A stretch of DNA of 64,000 bases from Strigamia acuminata (lineage: Eukaryota; Arthropoda; Chilopoda; Geophilomorpha; Linotaeniidae): positions 8,023,605 to 8,087,604 of the forward strand of contig OX442321.1 in the NCBI GenBank assembly GCA_949358305.1, in the 5' to 3' direction. This document shows, piece by piece, positions 9,781 to 22,904 of this stretch. Position 1 is the stretch's first letter; the number at the start of each line of letters is the position of its first letter. Made by a program: the position numbers and the translations under genes. Under the pieces are notes generated by a model. It saw only the letters and a program-made list of their open reading frames with translations. It was not told the DNA's origin and made no database searches.

Positions 9781-10339
9781 GAAATAATACCGTATTGAAT
9801 ATCGCCCAAAAATTGCTTATCATTAAACACAAGCGATTTACGTAAAACAATGTCTTCGTTTTTACTCGCCGAGAGATTAAGGACAATTTTTAGAACGATG
9901 TTTGAACATTTGGAGCAACTCATTTGCGATTTTATTTTAACTGTATTCAATTTTTTTGTCAATGAAATTTTTGCTCTATTCTCTCGATTTTTGGTTTCGC
10001 CAGCTTGTGTGTTGCGGAATATTTGTACAAATTGTTTGTATTCTTCAATTATCATTGAAATATTTTTTGTTCAAAATTAATAAAAGCAAAATTAAAATAA
10101 ACTCGTTATGTTTATATTTTATTCAGCTCTTTAAGCATTTCCATCTTCCTTTTAAAAAATTCTTTGCTTCTTCCCCGCTCTTTTCCTTCTGTTTTGTGAA
10201 CATATTCAACCAAGAACATTGTGTTCGTGATTCAATGATCCCGATTCAAATATATTTATTTCACTTCTATGACAGCAATTTATTCAAAAACATTTAATTA
10301 ACCATCAATTTTTTTATCGAATATCCATTTTTGTCTACG
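9781..10339. other. AT-rich interval, no gene seen
   Basis: Only short overlapping ORFs without domain signatures on both strands. No RNA gene or transposon is recognised. Confidence 0.5.
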
Positions 10340-10860
10340 GTTTGGCCAAATTTAGCTTTAATCTAAAATCACCCATTGCAGAACTCCACCTTTTATTTTA
10401 TTTTAATGTTATTCTTTTTTGTTGCTTTTATTTTGTTATTCTTTTTTGTTGCTTTTATTTTGTTATTCTTTTTTGTTGCTTTTATTTTGTTATTCATTTT
10501 TCTTGTTCTTATTTTGTTATTTATCTTATCATCCTTTTGTTTTACACTTCTTTTTGCAAACTGTGGTACAATTTTCTCTAGAATTTTAAAACAAAAATTA
10601 CACAATGTCAAAACAAATAAAATAAAAAACAGCTAATGCTTCATTGATGACGACATCCACTGCTTCATTGATGACGACATCCACTGCTTCATTGATGATG
10701 ACATCCACTGCTTCATTGATGACGACATCCACTGCTTCATTGACTGCTTCATTGACGACCCTAAATTCCACAAGAACAAAATAAAATTAATAATCAACAA
10801 TAAAACATTAATTTAAATAAATTACCTGTAGAAATCCGAATCGACCACCAGCTCAAACAC
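10340..10860 (+). repeat. Copy of the cystatin C/D 5'-flank repeat
   Basis: A T-rich segment with about three 27-bp units (TTGTTGCTTTTATTTTGTTA) is followed by CTGTGGTA, a 24-bp minisatellite and AAATTACxTGTAGAAATC. The same order precedes cystatin gene C (41.45-42.10 kb), and its right part precedes gene D (45.04-45.24 kb). It leads directly into the satellite array. Confidence 0.75.
10636..10760 (+). repeat. 24-bp minisatellite (GCTTCATTGATGACGACATC...)
   Basis: About five units here. Shorter versions occur at 41926-42000 and 45104-45160, each just upstream of a cystatin gene. Confidence 0.85.
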
Positions 10861-13800
10861 AATCGCAAGCTAGTTTAACACAAATTAGCATTACTCGAGC
10901 TGAGTTGTTTTTGCGCCAATGTGTGAAGCCAAGTGTAATCACCTTTTCAACATTACTCTTCCATTTGGGTAATTCACAGCATGTCCCTCGTTTGAGTTCT
11001 ATTGCTGAGACCCGTGAAAATCACTTGACCGCGCATAAAAGACGATAGTAAGTGGTGGCTAACAATGCTCGGCTGCATATAGCGAGGTATAGCGCCTTGG
11101 TCTTGCCTATCCCATATCAATTTACGCGCAGCGGTAGCGCCTTTTACTGTAGGACCAACTACCAACTTCTTTGGAAGCGCCTTTTATCTTAGGACCAACT
11201 TCCCTGGAAGCACCTTTTATCTTAGGATCAACTTCCCCGGAAGCACCTTTTATCTTAGGATCAACTTCCTCCCAGACTCAATGCCAAACTGTGAAAAACA
11301 TCATTACTTGCAATTTGTGGGATCCATCCATTGCTGTCAAAAGAAACAAAAAAATAAAATTAATAACCAACAATAAATAAAACATTAATTTAAATAAATT
11401 ACCTGTAGAAATCTGCGTAGTGGTAAAATCCTTTTTCATCAGCAAACGCAAGCTAGTTTAACACAAATTAGCATTACTCGAGCTGAGTTCTTTTTGCACC
11501 ACTGTGTGAAGCCAAGTGTAATCACCTTTTCAACATTACTCTTCTATTTGGGTAATTCTTAGCATATCCCTCGTTTGAGTTCTATTGCTGCTACCCGTGA
11601 AAATCACTTGACCGTGGCCGCGGAAGCGCCTTTTACTTTAGGACCAACTTCCCTGGAAGCGCCTTTCATCTTAGGACCAACTTCCTCCCAGTCTCAATGC
11701 CAAAATGTAAAAAACATCATTATTTGTTCCTTTTTCCTTAATGAGCGTAATGACCAAGACGGGTTCCGAAACCAAAGATAATCACCTTTTTTTGAACCAC
11801 TTTGCCCATTGGTCAAATGCCAATTCCTCACGAGTTGCCAGTTCGTGTTGGTCAAATGCCAATTCGTGAAAATCATTAAAATTCATTGAAAATCATTTCC
11901 CGGTTGGCGTGTCCCTCCCCTGGGACGTGTCCCCCCCCTGGGACTACTTGACTTAGTCAAATATGCCTGTAAGTGTGTGGTCACTTTTACCCGGTCTACG
12001 GAAGGTCCTTCTAGGCAGGACCGTCCTCCCAGTCTATTGATCACCAGCTCAAGCACAAACGCAAGCTAGTTTAACACAAATTAGCATTACTCGAGCTGAG
12101 TTCTTTTTGCGCCAACGTGTGAAGCCAAGTGTAATCACCTTTTCAACATTATTCTTCCATTTGGGTAATTCACAGCATGTCCCTCGTTTGAGTTCTATTG
12201 CTGATACCCGTGAAAATCACTTGACCGCGCATAAAAGACGATAGTGAGTGGTGGCTAACAATGCTCGGCTGCATATAGCGAGGTATAGCGCCTTGGTCTT
12301 GCCTATCACATATCAATTTACACGCAGCGATAGCGCCTTTTACTGTAGGACCAACTACCAACTTCTTTGGAAGCGCCTTTTATCTTAGGACCAACTTCCC
12401 CGGAAGCACCTTTTATCTTAGGATCAACTTCCTCCCAGACTCAATGCCAAACTGTGAAAAACATCATTACTTGCAATTTGCGGGATCCATCCATTGCTTT
12501 TTACGCCACTGTTCGAAGCCAAGTGTAATCACCTTTTCAACATTACTCTTCCATTTGGGTAATTCACAGCATGTTCCTCGTTTGAGTTCTATTGCTGCTA
12601 CCCGTGAAAATCACTTGACCGTGCACGCCACACGTGTAAGTTTGGCAAGCGGAAGCGCCTTTTACTTTAGGACCAACTTCCCTGGAAGCGCCTTTCATCT
12701 TAGGACCAACTTCCTCCCAGACTCAATGCCAAAAGGTGAAAAACATCATTACTTGCAATTTGCGGGATCCATCCATTGCTGCCGAAAGAAACAAGAAAAA
12801 ATAAAATTAATAACCAACAATAAATAAAACATTAATTTCAATAAATTACCTGTAGAAATCTGCGTAGTGGTAAAATTCTTTTTCGTCACAAACGCAAGCT
12901 AGTTTAACACAAATTAGCATTACTCGAGCTGAGTTCTTTTTGAGCCAATGTGTGAAACCAAGTGTAATCACCTTTTCAACATTACTCTTCCATTTGGGTA
13001 ATTCACAGCATGTCCCTCGTTTGAGTTCTATTGCTGATACCCGTGAAAATCACTTGACCGCGCATAAAAGACGATAGTGAGTGGTGGCTAACAATGCTCG
13101 GCTGCATATAGCGAAGTATAGCGCCTTGGTCTTGCCTATCACATATCAATTTACGCGCAGCGGTAGCGCCTTTTACTGTAGGACCAACTACCAACTTCTT
13201 TGGAAGCGCCTTTTATCTTAGGACCAACTTCCCCGGAAGCACCTTTTATCTTAGGATCAACTTCCTCCCAGACTCAATGCCAAACTGTGAAAAACATCAT
13301 TACTTGCAATTTGTGGGATCCATCCATTGCTGTCAAAAGAAACAAAAAATTAAAATTAATAACCAACAATAAATAAAACATTAATTTAAATAAATTACCT
13401 GTAGAAATCTGCGTAGTAGTAAAATCCTTTTTCATCAGCAAACGCAAGCTAGTTTAACACAAATTAGCATTACTCGAGCTGAGTTCTTTTTGCGCCACTG
13501 TGTGAAGCCAAGTGTAATCACCTTTTCAACATTACTCTTCCATTTGGGTAATTCTTAGCATGTCCCTCGTTTGAGTTCTATTGCTGATACCCGTGAAAAT
13601 CACTTGACCGTGCACGCCACACGTGTTAGTTTGGCAGAAGCGGTAGCGCCTTTTACTGTAGGACCAACTACCAACTTCTTTGGAAGCGCCTTTTATCTTA
13701 GGACCAACTTCCCCGGAAGCACCTTTTATCTTAGGATCAACTTCCTCTCAGACTCAATGCCAAACTGTGAAAAACATCATTACTTGCAATTTGTGGGTCC

Positions 13801-14469
13801 CATCCATTGCTGTCAAAAGAAACAAAAAATAAAATTAATAACCAACAATAAATAAAACATTAATTTAAATAAATTACCTGTAGAAATCTGCGTAGTGGTA
13901 AAATCCTTTTTCATCAGCAAACGCAAGCTAGTTTAACACAAATTAGCATTACTCGAGCTGAGTTCTTTTTGCGCCACTGCGTGAAGCCAAGTGTAATCAC
14001 CTTTTCAACATTACTCTTCCATTTGGGTAATTCACAGCATGTCCCTCGTTTGAGTTCTATTGCTGATACCCGTGAAAATCACTTGACCGCGCATAAAAGA
14101 CGATAGTGAGTGGTGGCTAACAATGCTCGGCTGCATATAGCGAAGTATAGCGCCTTGGTCTTGCCTATCACATATCAATTTACGCGCAGCGGTAGCGCCT
14201 TTTACTGTAGGACCAACTACCAACTTCTTTGGAAGCGCCTTTTATCTTAGGACCAACTTCCCCGGAAGCACCTTTTATCTTAGGATCAACTTCCTCCCAG
14301 ACTCAATGCCAAACTGTGAAAAACATCATTACTTGCAATTTGTGGGATCCATCCATTGCTGTCAAAAGAAACAAAAAAATAAAATTAATAACCAACAATA
14401 AATAAAACATTAATTTAAATAAATTACCTGTAGAAATCTGCGTAGTGGTAAAATCCTTTTTCACCAGCA
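10861..14469. repeat. Satellite higher-order repeat, copy 1 (3608 bp)
   Basis: Monomer starts (CAAACGCAAGCTAGTTTAAC) are at about 10861, 11445, 12059, 12892, 13441 and 13921, giving monomers of about 584, 614, 833, 549, 480 and 549 bp. Each ends in one to four copies of a 33-bp sub-repeat (GGAAGCxCCTTTTATCTTAG...) and a shared tail (AGACTCAATGCCAAACTGTG). The many 60-127-codon ORFs here repeat with the DNA period and show no protein features, so they are not called genes. Confidence 0.9.
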
Positions 14470-17400
14470 AACGCAAGCTAGTTTAACACAAATTAGCATT
14501 ACTCGAGCTGAGTTCTTTTTGCGCCACTGTGTGAAGCCAAGTGTAATTACCTTTTCAACATTACTCTTCCATTTGGGTAATTCACAGCATGTCCCTCGTT
14601 TGAGTTCTACTGCTGATACCCGTGAAAATCACTTGACCGCGCATAAAAGACGATAGTGAGTGGTGGCTAACAATGCTCGGCTGCATATAGCGAGGTATAG
14701 CGCCTTGGTCTTGCCTATCACATATCAATTTACGCGCAGCGGTAGCGCCTTTTACTGTAGGACCAACTACCAACTTCTTTGGAAGCGCCTTTTATCTTAG
14801 GACCAACTTCCCTGGAAGCACCTTTTATCTTAGGATCAACTTCCCCGGAAGCACCTTTTATCTTAGGATCAACTTCCTCCCAGACTCAATGCCAAACTGT
14901 GAAAAACATCATTACTTGCAATTTGTGGGATCCATCCATTGCTGTCAAAAGAAACAAAAAAATAAAATTAATAACCAACAATAAATAAAACATTAATTTA
15001 AATAAATTACCTGTAGAAATCTGCGTAGTGGTAAAATCCTTTTTCATCAGCAAACGCAAGCTAGTTTAACACAAATTAGCATTACTCGAGCTGAGTTCTT
15101 TTTGCGCCACTGTGTGAAGCCAAGTGTAATCACCTTTTCAACATTACTCTTCCATTTGGGTAATTCTTAGCATGTCCCTCGTTTGAGTTCTATTGCTGCT
15201 ACCCGTGAAAATCACTTGACCGTGGCCGCGGAAGCGCCTTTTACTTTAGGACCAACTTCCCTGGAAGCGCCTTTCATCTTAGGACCAACTTCCTCCCAGA
15301 CTCAATGCCAAAATGTAAAAAACATCATTATTTGTTCCTTTTTCCTTAATGAGCGTAATGACCAAGACGGGTTCCGAAACCAAAGATAATCACCTTTTTT
15401 TGAACCACTTTGCCCATTGGTCAAATGCCAATTCCTCACGAGTTGCCAGTTCGTGTTGGTCAAATGCCAATTCGTGAAAATCATTAAAATTCATTGAAAA
15501 TCATTTCCCGGTTGGCGTGTCCCTCCCCTGGGACGTGTCCCCCCCCTGGGACTACTTGACTTAGTCAAATATGCCTGTAAGTGTGTGGTCACTTTTACCC
15601 GGTCTACGGAAGGTCCTTCTAGGCAGGACCGTCCTCCCAGTCTATTGATCACCAGCTCAAGCACAAACGCAAGCTAGTTTAACACAAATTAGCATTACTC
15701 GAGCTGAGTTCTTTTTGCGCCAACGTGTGAAGCCAAGTGTAATCACCTTTTCAACATTATTCTTCCATTTGGGTAATTCACAGCATGTCCCTCGTTTGAG
15801 TTCTATTGCTGATACCCGTGAAAATCACTTGACTGCGCATAAAAGACGATAGTGAGTGGTGGCTAACAATGCTCGGCTGCATATAGCGAGGTATAGCGCC
15901 TTGGTCTTGCCTATCACATATCAATTTACGCGCAGCGATAGCGCCTTTTACTGTAGGACCAACTACCAACTTCTTTGGAAGCGCCTTTTATCTTAGGACC
16001 AACTTCCCCGGAAGCACCTTTTATCTTAGGATCAACTTCCTCCCAGACTCAATGCCAAACTGTGAAAAACATCATTACTTGCAATTTGCGGGATCCATCC
16101 ATTGCTTTTTACGCCACTGTTCGAAGCCAAGTGTAATCACCTTTTCAACATTACTCTTCCATTTGGGTAATTCACAGCATGTTCCTCGTTTGAGTTCTAG
16201 TGCTGCTACCCGTGAAAATCACTTGACCGTGCACGCCACACGTGTAAGTTTGGCAAGCGGAAGCGCCTTTTACTTTAGGACCAACTTCCCTGGAAGCGCC
16301 TTTCATCTTAGGACCAACTTCCTCCCAGACTCAATGCCAAAAGGTGAAAAACATCATTACTTGCAATTTGCGGGATCCATCCATTGCTGCCGAAAGAAAC
16401 AAGAAAAAATAAAATTAATAACCAACAATAAATAAAACATTAATTTCAATAAATTACCTGTAGAAATCTGCGTAGTGGTAAAATTCTTTTTCGTCACAAA
16501 CGCAAGCTAGTTTAACACAAATTAGCATTACTCGAGCTGCGTTCTTTTTGCGCCACTGTGTGAAGCCAAGTGTAATCACCTTTTCAACATTACTCTTCCA
16601 TTTGGGTAATTCTTAGCATGTCCCTCGTTTGAGTTCTATTGCTGATACCCGTGAAAATCACTTGACCGCGCATAAAAGACGATAGTGAGTGGTGGCTAAC
16701 AATGCTCGGCTGCATATAGCGAAGTATAGCGCCTTGGTCTTGCCTATCACATATCAATTTACGCGCAGCGGTAGCGCCTTTTACTGTAGGACCAACTACC
16801 AACTTCTTTGGAAGCGCCTTTTATCTTAGGACCAACTTCCCCGGAAGCACCTTTTATCTTAGGATCAACTTCCTCCCAGACTCAATGCCAAACTGTGAAA
16901 AACATCATTACTTGCAATTTGTGGGATCCATCCATTGCTGTCAAAAGAAACAAAAAATTAAAATTAATAACCAACAATAAATAAAACATTAATTTAAATA
17001 AATTACCTGTAGAAATCTGCGTAGTAGTAAAATCCTTTTTCATCAGCAAACGCAAGCTAGTTTAACACAAATTAGCATTACTCGAGCTGAGTTCTTTTTG
17101 CGCCACTGTGTGAAGCCAAGTGTAATCACCTTTTCAACATTACTCTTCCATTTGGGTAATTCTTAGCATGTCCCTCGTTTGAGTTCTATTGCTGATACCC
17201 GTGAAAATCACTTGACCGTGCACGCCACACGTGTTAGTTTGGCAGAAGCGGTAGCGCCTTTTACTGTAGGACCAACTACCAACTTCTTTGGAAGCGCCTT
17301 TTATCTTAGGACCAACTTCCCCGGAAGCACCTTTTATCTTAGGATCAACTTCCTCTCAGACTCAATGCCAAACTGTGAAAAACATCATTACTTGCAATTT

Positions 17401-18077
17401 GTGGGTCCCATCCATTGCTGTCAAAAGAAACAAAAAATAAAATTAATAACCAACAATAAATAAAACATTAATTTAAATAAATTACCTGTAGAAATCTGCG
17501 TAGTGGTAAAATCCTTTTTCATCAGCAAACGCAAGCTAGTTTAACACAAATTAGCATTACTCGAGCTGAGTTCTTTTTGCGCCACTGCGTGAAGCCAAGT
17601 GTAATCACCTTTTCAACATTACTCTTCCATTTGGGTAATTCACAGCATGTCCCTCGTTTGAGTTCTATTGCTGATACCCGTGAAAATCACTTGACCGCGC
17701 ATAAAAGACGATAGTGAGTGGTGGCTAACAATGCTCGGCTGCATATAGCGAAGTATAGCGCCTTGGTCTTGCCTATCACATATCAATTTACGCGCAGCGG
17801 TAGCGCCTTTTACTGTAGGACCAACTACCAACTTCTTTGGAAGCGCCTTTTATCTTAGGACCAACTTCCCCGGAAGCACCTTTTATCTTAGGATCAACTT
17901 CCTCCCAGACTCAATGCCAAACTGTGAAAAACATCATTACTTGCAATTTGTGGGATCCATCCATTGCTGTCAAAAGAAACAAAAAAATAAAATTAATAAC
18001 CAACAATAAATAAAACATTAATTTAAATAAATTACCTGTAGAAATCTGCGTAGTGGTAAAATCCTTTTTCACCAGCA
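14470..18077. repeat. Satellite higher-order repeat, copy 2 (3608 bp)
   Basis: Same six monomers in the same order as copy 1, at exactly 3608 bp offset, with only scattered substitutions. It shares variants with copy 3 that copy 1 lacks (GAGCTGCGTTC near 16536 and 20144). Confidence 0.92.
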
Positions 18078-21060
18078 AACGCAAGCTAGTTTAACACAAA
18101 TTAGCATTACTCGAGCTGAGTTCTTTTTGCGCCACTGTGTGAAGCCAAGTGTAATTACCTTTTCAACATTACTCTTCCATTTGGGTAATTCACAGCATGT
18201 CCCTCGTTTGAGTTCTACTGCTGATACCCGTGAAAATCACTTGACCGCGCATAAAAGACGATAGTGAGTGGTGGCTAACAATGCTCGGCTGCATATAGCG
18301 AGGTATAGCGCCTTGGTCTTGCCTATCACATATCAATTTACGCGCAGCGGTAGCGCCTTTTACTGTAGGACCAACTACCAACTTCTTTGGAAGCGCCTTT
18401 TATCTTAGGACCAACTTCCCTGGAAGCACCTTTTATCTTAGGATCAACTTCCCCGGAAGCACCTTTTATCTTAGGATCAACTTCCTCCCAGACTCAATGC
18501 CAAACTGTGAAAAACATCATTACTTGCAATTTGTGGGATCCATCCATTGCTGTCAAAAGAAACAAAAAAATAAAATTAATAACCAACAATAAATAAAACA
18601 TTAATTTAAATAAATTACCTGTAGAAATCTGCGTAGTGGTAAAATCCTTTTTCATCAGCAAACGCAAGCTAGTTTAACACAAATTAGCATTACTCGAGCT
18701 GAGTTCTTTTTGCGCCACTGTGTGAAGCCAAGTGTAATCACCTTTTCAACATTACTCTTCCATTTGGGTAATTCTTAGCATGTCCCTCGTTTGAGTTCTA
18801 TTGCTGCTACCCGTGAAAATCACTTGACCGTGGCCGCGGAAGCGCCTTTTACTTTAGGACCAACTTCCCTGGAAGCGCCTTTCATCTTAGGACCAACTTC
18901 CTCCCAGACTCAATGCCAAAATGTAAAAAACATCATTATTTGTTCCTTTTTCCTTAATGAGCGTAATGACCAAGACGGGTTCCGAAACCAAAGATAATCA
19001 CCTTTTTTTGAACCACTTTGCCCATTGGTCAAATGCCAATTCCTCACGAGTTGCCAGTTCGTGTTGGTCAAATGCCAATTCGTGAAAATCATTAAAATTC
19101 ATTGAAAATCATTTCCCGGTTGGCGTGTCCCTCCCCTGGGACGTGTCCCCCCCCTGGGACTACTTGACTTAGTCAAATATGCCTGTAAGTGTGTGGTCAC
19201 TTTTACCCGGTCTACGGAAGGTCCTTCTAGGCAGGACCGTCCTCCCAGTCTATTGATCACCAGCTCAAGCACAAACGCAAGCTAGTTTAACACAAATTAG
19301 CATTACTCGAGCTGAGTTCTTTTTGCGCCAACGTGTGAAGCCAAGTGTAATCACCTTTTCAACATTATTCTTCCATTTGGGTAATTCACAGCATGTCCCT
19401 CGTTTGAGTTCTATTGCTGATACCCGTGAAAATCACTTGACTGCGCATAAAAGACGATAGTGAGTGGTGGCTAACAATGCTCGGCTGCATATAGCGAGGT
19501 ATAGCGCCTTGGTCTTGCCTATCACATATCAATTTACGCGCAGCGATAGCGCCTTTTACTGTAGGACCAACTACCAACTTCTTTGGAAGCGCCTTTTATC
19601 TTAGGACCAACTTCCCCGGAAGCACCTTTTATCTTAGGATCAACTTCCTCCCAGACTCAATGCCAAACTGTGAAAAACATCATTACTTGCAATTTGCGGG
19701 ATCCATCCATTGCTTTTTACGCCACTGTTCGAAGCCAAGTGTAATCACCTTTTCAACATTACTCTTCCATTTGGGTAATTCACAGCATGTTCCTCGTTTG
19801 AGTTCTAGTGCTGCTACCCGTGAAAATCACTTGACCGTGCACGCCACACGTGTAAGTTTGGCAAGCGGAAGCGCCTTTTACTTTAGGACCAACTTCCCTG
19901 GAAGCGCCTTTCATCTTAGGACCAACTTCCTCCCAGACTCAATGCCAAAAGGTGAAAAACATCATTACTTGCAATTTGCGGGATCCATCCATTGCTGCCG
20001 AAAGAAACAAGAAAAAATAAAATTAATAACCAACAATAAATAAAACATTAATTTCAATAAATTACCTGTAGAAATCTGCGTAGTGGTAAAATTCTTTTTC
20101 GTCACAAACGCAAGCTAGTTTAACACAAATTAGCATTACTCGAGCTGCGTTCTTTTTGCGCCACTGTGTGAAGCCAAGTGTAATCACCTTTTCAACATTA
20201 CTCTTCCATTTGGGTAATTCTTAGCATGTCCCTCGTTTGAGTTCTATTGCTGATACCCGTGAAAATCACTTGACCGTGCACGCCACACGTGTTAGTTTGG
20301 CAGAAGCGGTAGCGCCTTTTACTGTAGGACCAACTACCAACTTCTTTGGAAGCGCCTTTTATCTTAGGACCAACTTCCCCGGAAGCACCTTTTATCTTAG
20401 GATCAACTTCCCCGGAAGCACCTTTTATCTTAGGATCAACTTCCTCTCAGACTCAATGCCAAACTGTGAAAAACATCATTACTTGCAATTTGTGGGTCCC
20501 ATCCATTGCTGTCAAAAGAAACAAAAAATAAAATTAATAACCAATAATAAATAAAACATTAATTTAAATAAATTACCTGTAGAAATCTGCGTAGTGGTAA
20601 AATCCTTTTTCATCAGCAAACGCAAGCTAGTTTAACACAAATTAGCATTACTCGAGCTGAGTTCTTTTTGCGCCACTGTGTGAAGCCAAGTGTAATCACC
20701 TTTTCAACATTACTCTTCCATTTGGGTAATTCACAGCATGTCCCTCGTTTGAGTTCTATTGCTGATACCCGTGAAAATCACTTGACCGCGCATAAAAGAC
20801 GATAGTGAGTGGTGGCTAACAATGCTCGGCTGCATATAGCGAAGTATAGCGCCTTGGTCTTGCCTATCACATATCAATTTACGCGCAGCGGTAGCGCCTT
20901 TTACTGTAGGACCAACTACCAACTTCTTTGGAAGCGCCTTTTATCTTAGGACCAACTTCCCCGGAAGCACCTTTTATCTTAGGATCAACTTCCTCCCAGA
21001 CTCAATGCCAAACTGTGAAAAACATCATTGCTTGAAATTTGCGGATCCCATCCATTGTTG
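18078..21060. repeat. Satellite higher-order repeat, copy 3 (one monomer short)
   Basis: Follows copy 2 through its first three monomers. Then the 549- and 480-bp monomers are replaced by one fused monomer of about 510 bp that has an extra 33-bp sub-repeat (20377-20409 region). A last monomer decays at about 21030-21060. Confidence 0.88.
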
Positions 21061-21729
21061 TCGAAAGAAACAAGAAAAAATAAACATTATCAATTTAAAC
21101 AAATTACTTTTAGAAATCTGCAACTTCACGCGACGTTTTGCACAAAAGCCAAAATCCATGGAATGAGGCAGCAAGCGGTCGACCATTGGGTTTATGTGCT
21201 TTTTTGCATATTGCGTATCGAGTTCGTGTTTCCAGGTCGTCACTTGGAGACACGAATTCGATCAAAGACTTGCAAAACCTTTATTCTTCTAACTTTTGCA
21301 GACATTACATACACAAATCAGTCTCCAAACGGCAGCAATTAATTTCCCTGAAAAAAAGAAAAATAACAAACGAACAAACAACTTATTAATGGCAAAACAT
21401 CCACGGTGTAATGCCATGCAAATAACATTACATGTCCTAATCGTGTTTCTTTTTACATACTCATGGTATAACATTAAGCCAGTATGAAACATACTTCTTC
21501 TGAAAAACATTGCAGATATAAATCGACCTGCAAAAAGAAAAAATCGTGACGCGCGCTTGAAAACTTTTCATGCCCCAACCCCAACTATTAAAATTCAATT
21601 GAAAACATTTCTGCATTCCTTCCATCCAAGTGTGACACATCAAATCATTAAATTGAGCCTGTAGGAAAAATAATTAAATTTCTTTTCAAATTTTAGTAAT
21701 CAACAAGTATTTCTTAATTCGTATTCACA
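21061..21729. other. Interval without recognised gene
   Basis: Mixed AT-rich sequence with short ORFs on both strands. It marks the edge of the satellite. No repeat structure or RNA gene is evident. Confidence 0.5.
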
Positions 21730-22251
21730 GAAATGTTTCTAATTTACCAAGTTGGTTGCCAATGGTTGCTGCTGTTCTAGGCCATTACGTCACGTTTCGC
21801 TGCTCTTCTTCCTACAATGCAGTCTCGTTCTTATTTCCTGTCTTACGATCGGACTTACAACCAGTAGTTACGTCACTTCCGGGTAACGAATCGTAATACC
21901 GCTGGAAAAAGAAAAAAATAAAAATAAATAAACCAACAATTTATTAATGTCAAATTAAAAACATTTGAGAAAAATTGTGACAAGTATGGCCGTGCAGGAA
22001 CTCTACATAAAGAAAGGACGCCTCAAATCTGTAGAAAAAATAAATTTCTTTTGCAATTTTAGTATTCATAAGCCTATCGTATTTCACATTTAATTCAAAG
22101 CGAAATTTATTTACCCAAGTGTGTGTGCTGATGAACACACTCAGCCGCCATTTGTTCGAATTACTAAGTTTCTTGAAAATTAAAAATTAAAAATACCAAA
22201 ATTCATTAAGGAATTTCCTAAAATATTGATAAATTTAAAAAGTGCACTTAC
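21730..22251 (-). repeat. Promoter-like module 1 plus diverged flank
   Basis: 21730-21905 matches the promoter-like block of the other modules (CAATGGTTGCTGCTG, ACAATGCAGTC, CACTTCCGG). On the minus strand the latter is an ETS-type CCGGAAGT. The rest (21950-22200) is a dispersed segment (AAATTTATTTACCCAAGTGTG) seen again near 24.65 and 24.98 kb. Confidence 0.6.
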
Positions 22252-22610
22252 CAATCTACATTTTGAAGCTCAGGAAACTTTATTCCTCATCAAGGCGAGA
22301 AGAGATTCGATTTCACCGTGGTCCGCCTTCTGGTAGAAAAAAAAAACTAAAAATGCCAAAAATCGTTATAAATCTTAATTGTAGTTTAGGTAAACAAACT
22401 CAAATTCCCACCTCGAACTGAGTAGATGGCTGAAGATTAATTCTCAATATACCACCCAATGGTTGCCATTGACATCGCGTCAGACTGCATACTGTTCTAC
22501 TTCCCACAATGCAATCTGGTTCTTACCTGCGGTCGCTGTGATTGGCTCAGAACTGGCTTAGTTCTGAGCCACTTCTCTGCAATCCGCATGTGCATGATCT
22601 TTCTCATCAA
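22252..22610 (-). repeat. Promoter/exon module 2
   Basis: The promoter-like block at about 22405-22610 has a CCAAT box (CCAATCACAG), GCATTGTGGGAAG and an exon-like tail ending in a GTGGGA donor. It is followed on the minus strand by an exon-like segment 22329-22252 bounded by CCAG/ and /GTAAGT. No long ORF. Possible 5' exons of a non-coding or multi-promoter transcript. Confidence 0.55.
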
Positions 22611-22768
22611 GACTAGGATATTGTGAATTTGATATTATTATTATTACTAACCCCAAGGGCCATGTTTGAATTCAGGCATCGTTTACTGTGCTTTTCAAAA
22701 ATATTAAAATATGGCTGATTCATTAAATTATTTCCAATATTTTTGTTAAATTTGGAAAATATACTTAC

Positions 22769-22875
22769 ACATTTTGAACATCTAGGGACTTCATTTCCCA
22801 TCTTGAAGTTGTGGATGGCTCAGAATCAAATCTCTAAAAATGGCTCTGAGATTTATTTTCAATGTGGTCTGCTTT
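22769..22875 (-). repeat. Exon-like module 3 (promoter block absent)
   Basis: Bounded by AACAG/AAAGCAGACC and ATGT/GTAAGTATA on the minus strand. It shares GAGCCATCCAC and GATGGGAAATGAA with the other exon-like segments. The minisatellite lies directly upstream, in what would be its intron. Confidence 0.55.
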
Positions 22876-22904
22876 CTGTTTTAAAAAAAAGAAATTTTAT
22901 AATT

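Noticed and set aside
10636-10760. CRISPR array
   Set aside because: Units are contiguous without spacers, in an intron-bearing animal genome.
10974-20922. Many 60-127-codon ORFs such as EAPFILGPTS repeats
   Set aside because: They recur at the 3608-bp DNA period and follow the 33-bp sub-repeat. No consistent start, domain or conservation beyond the DNA itself.
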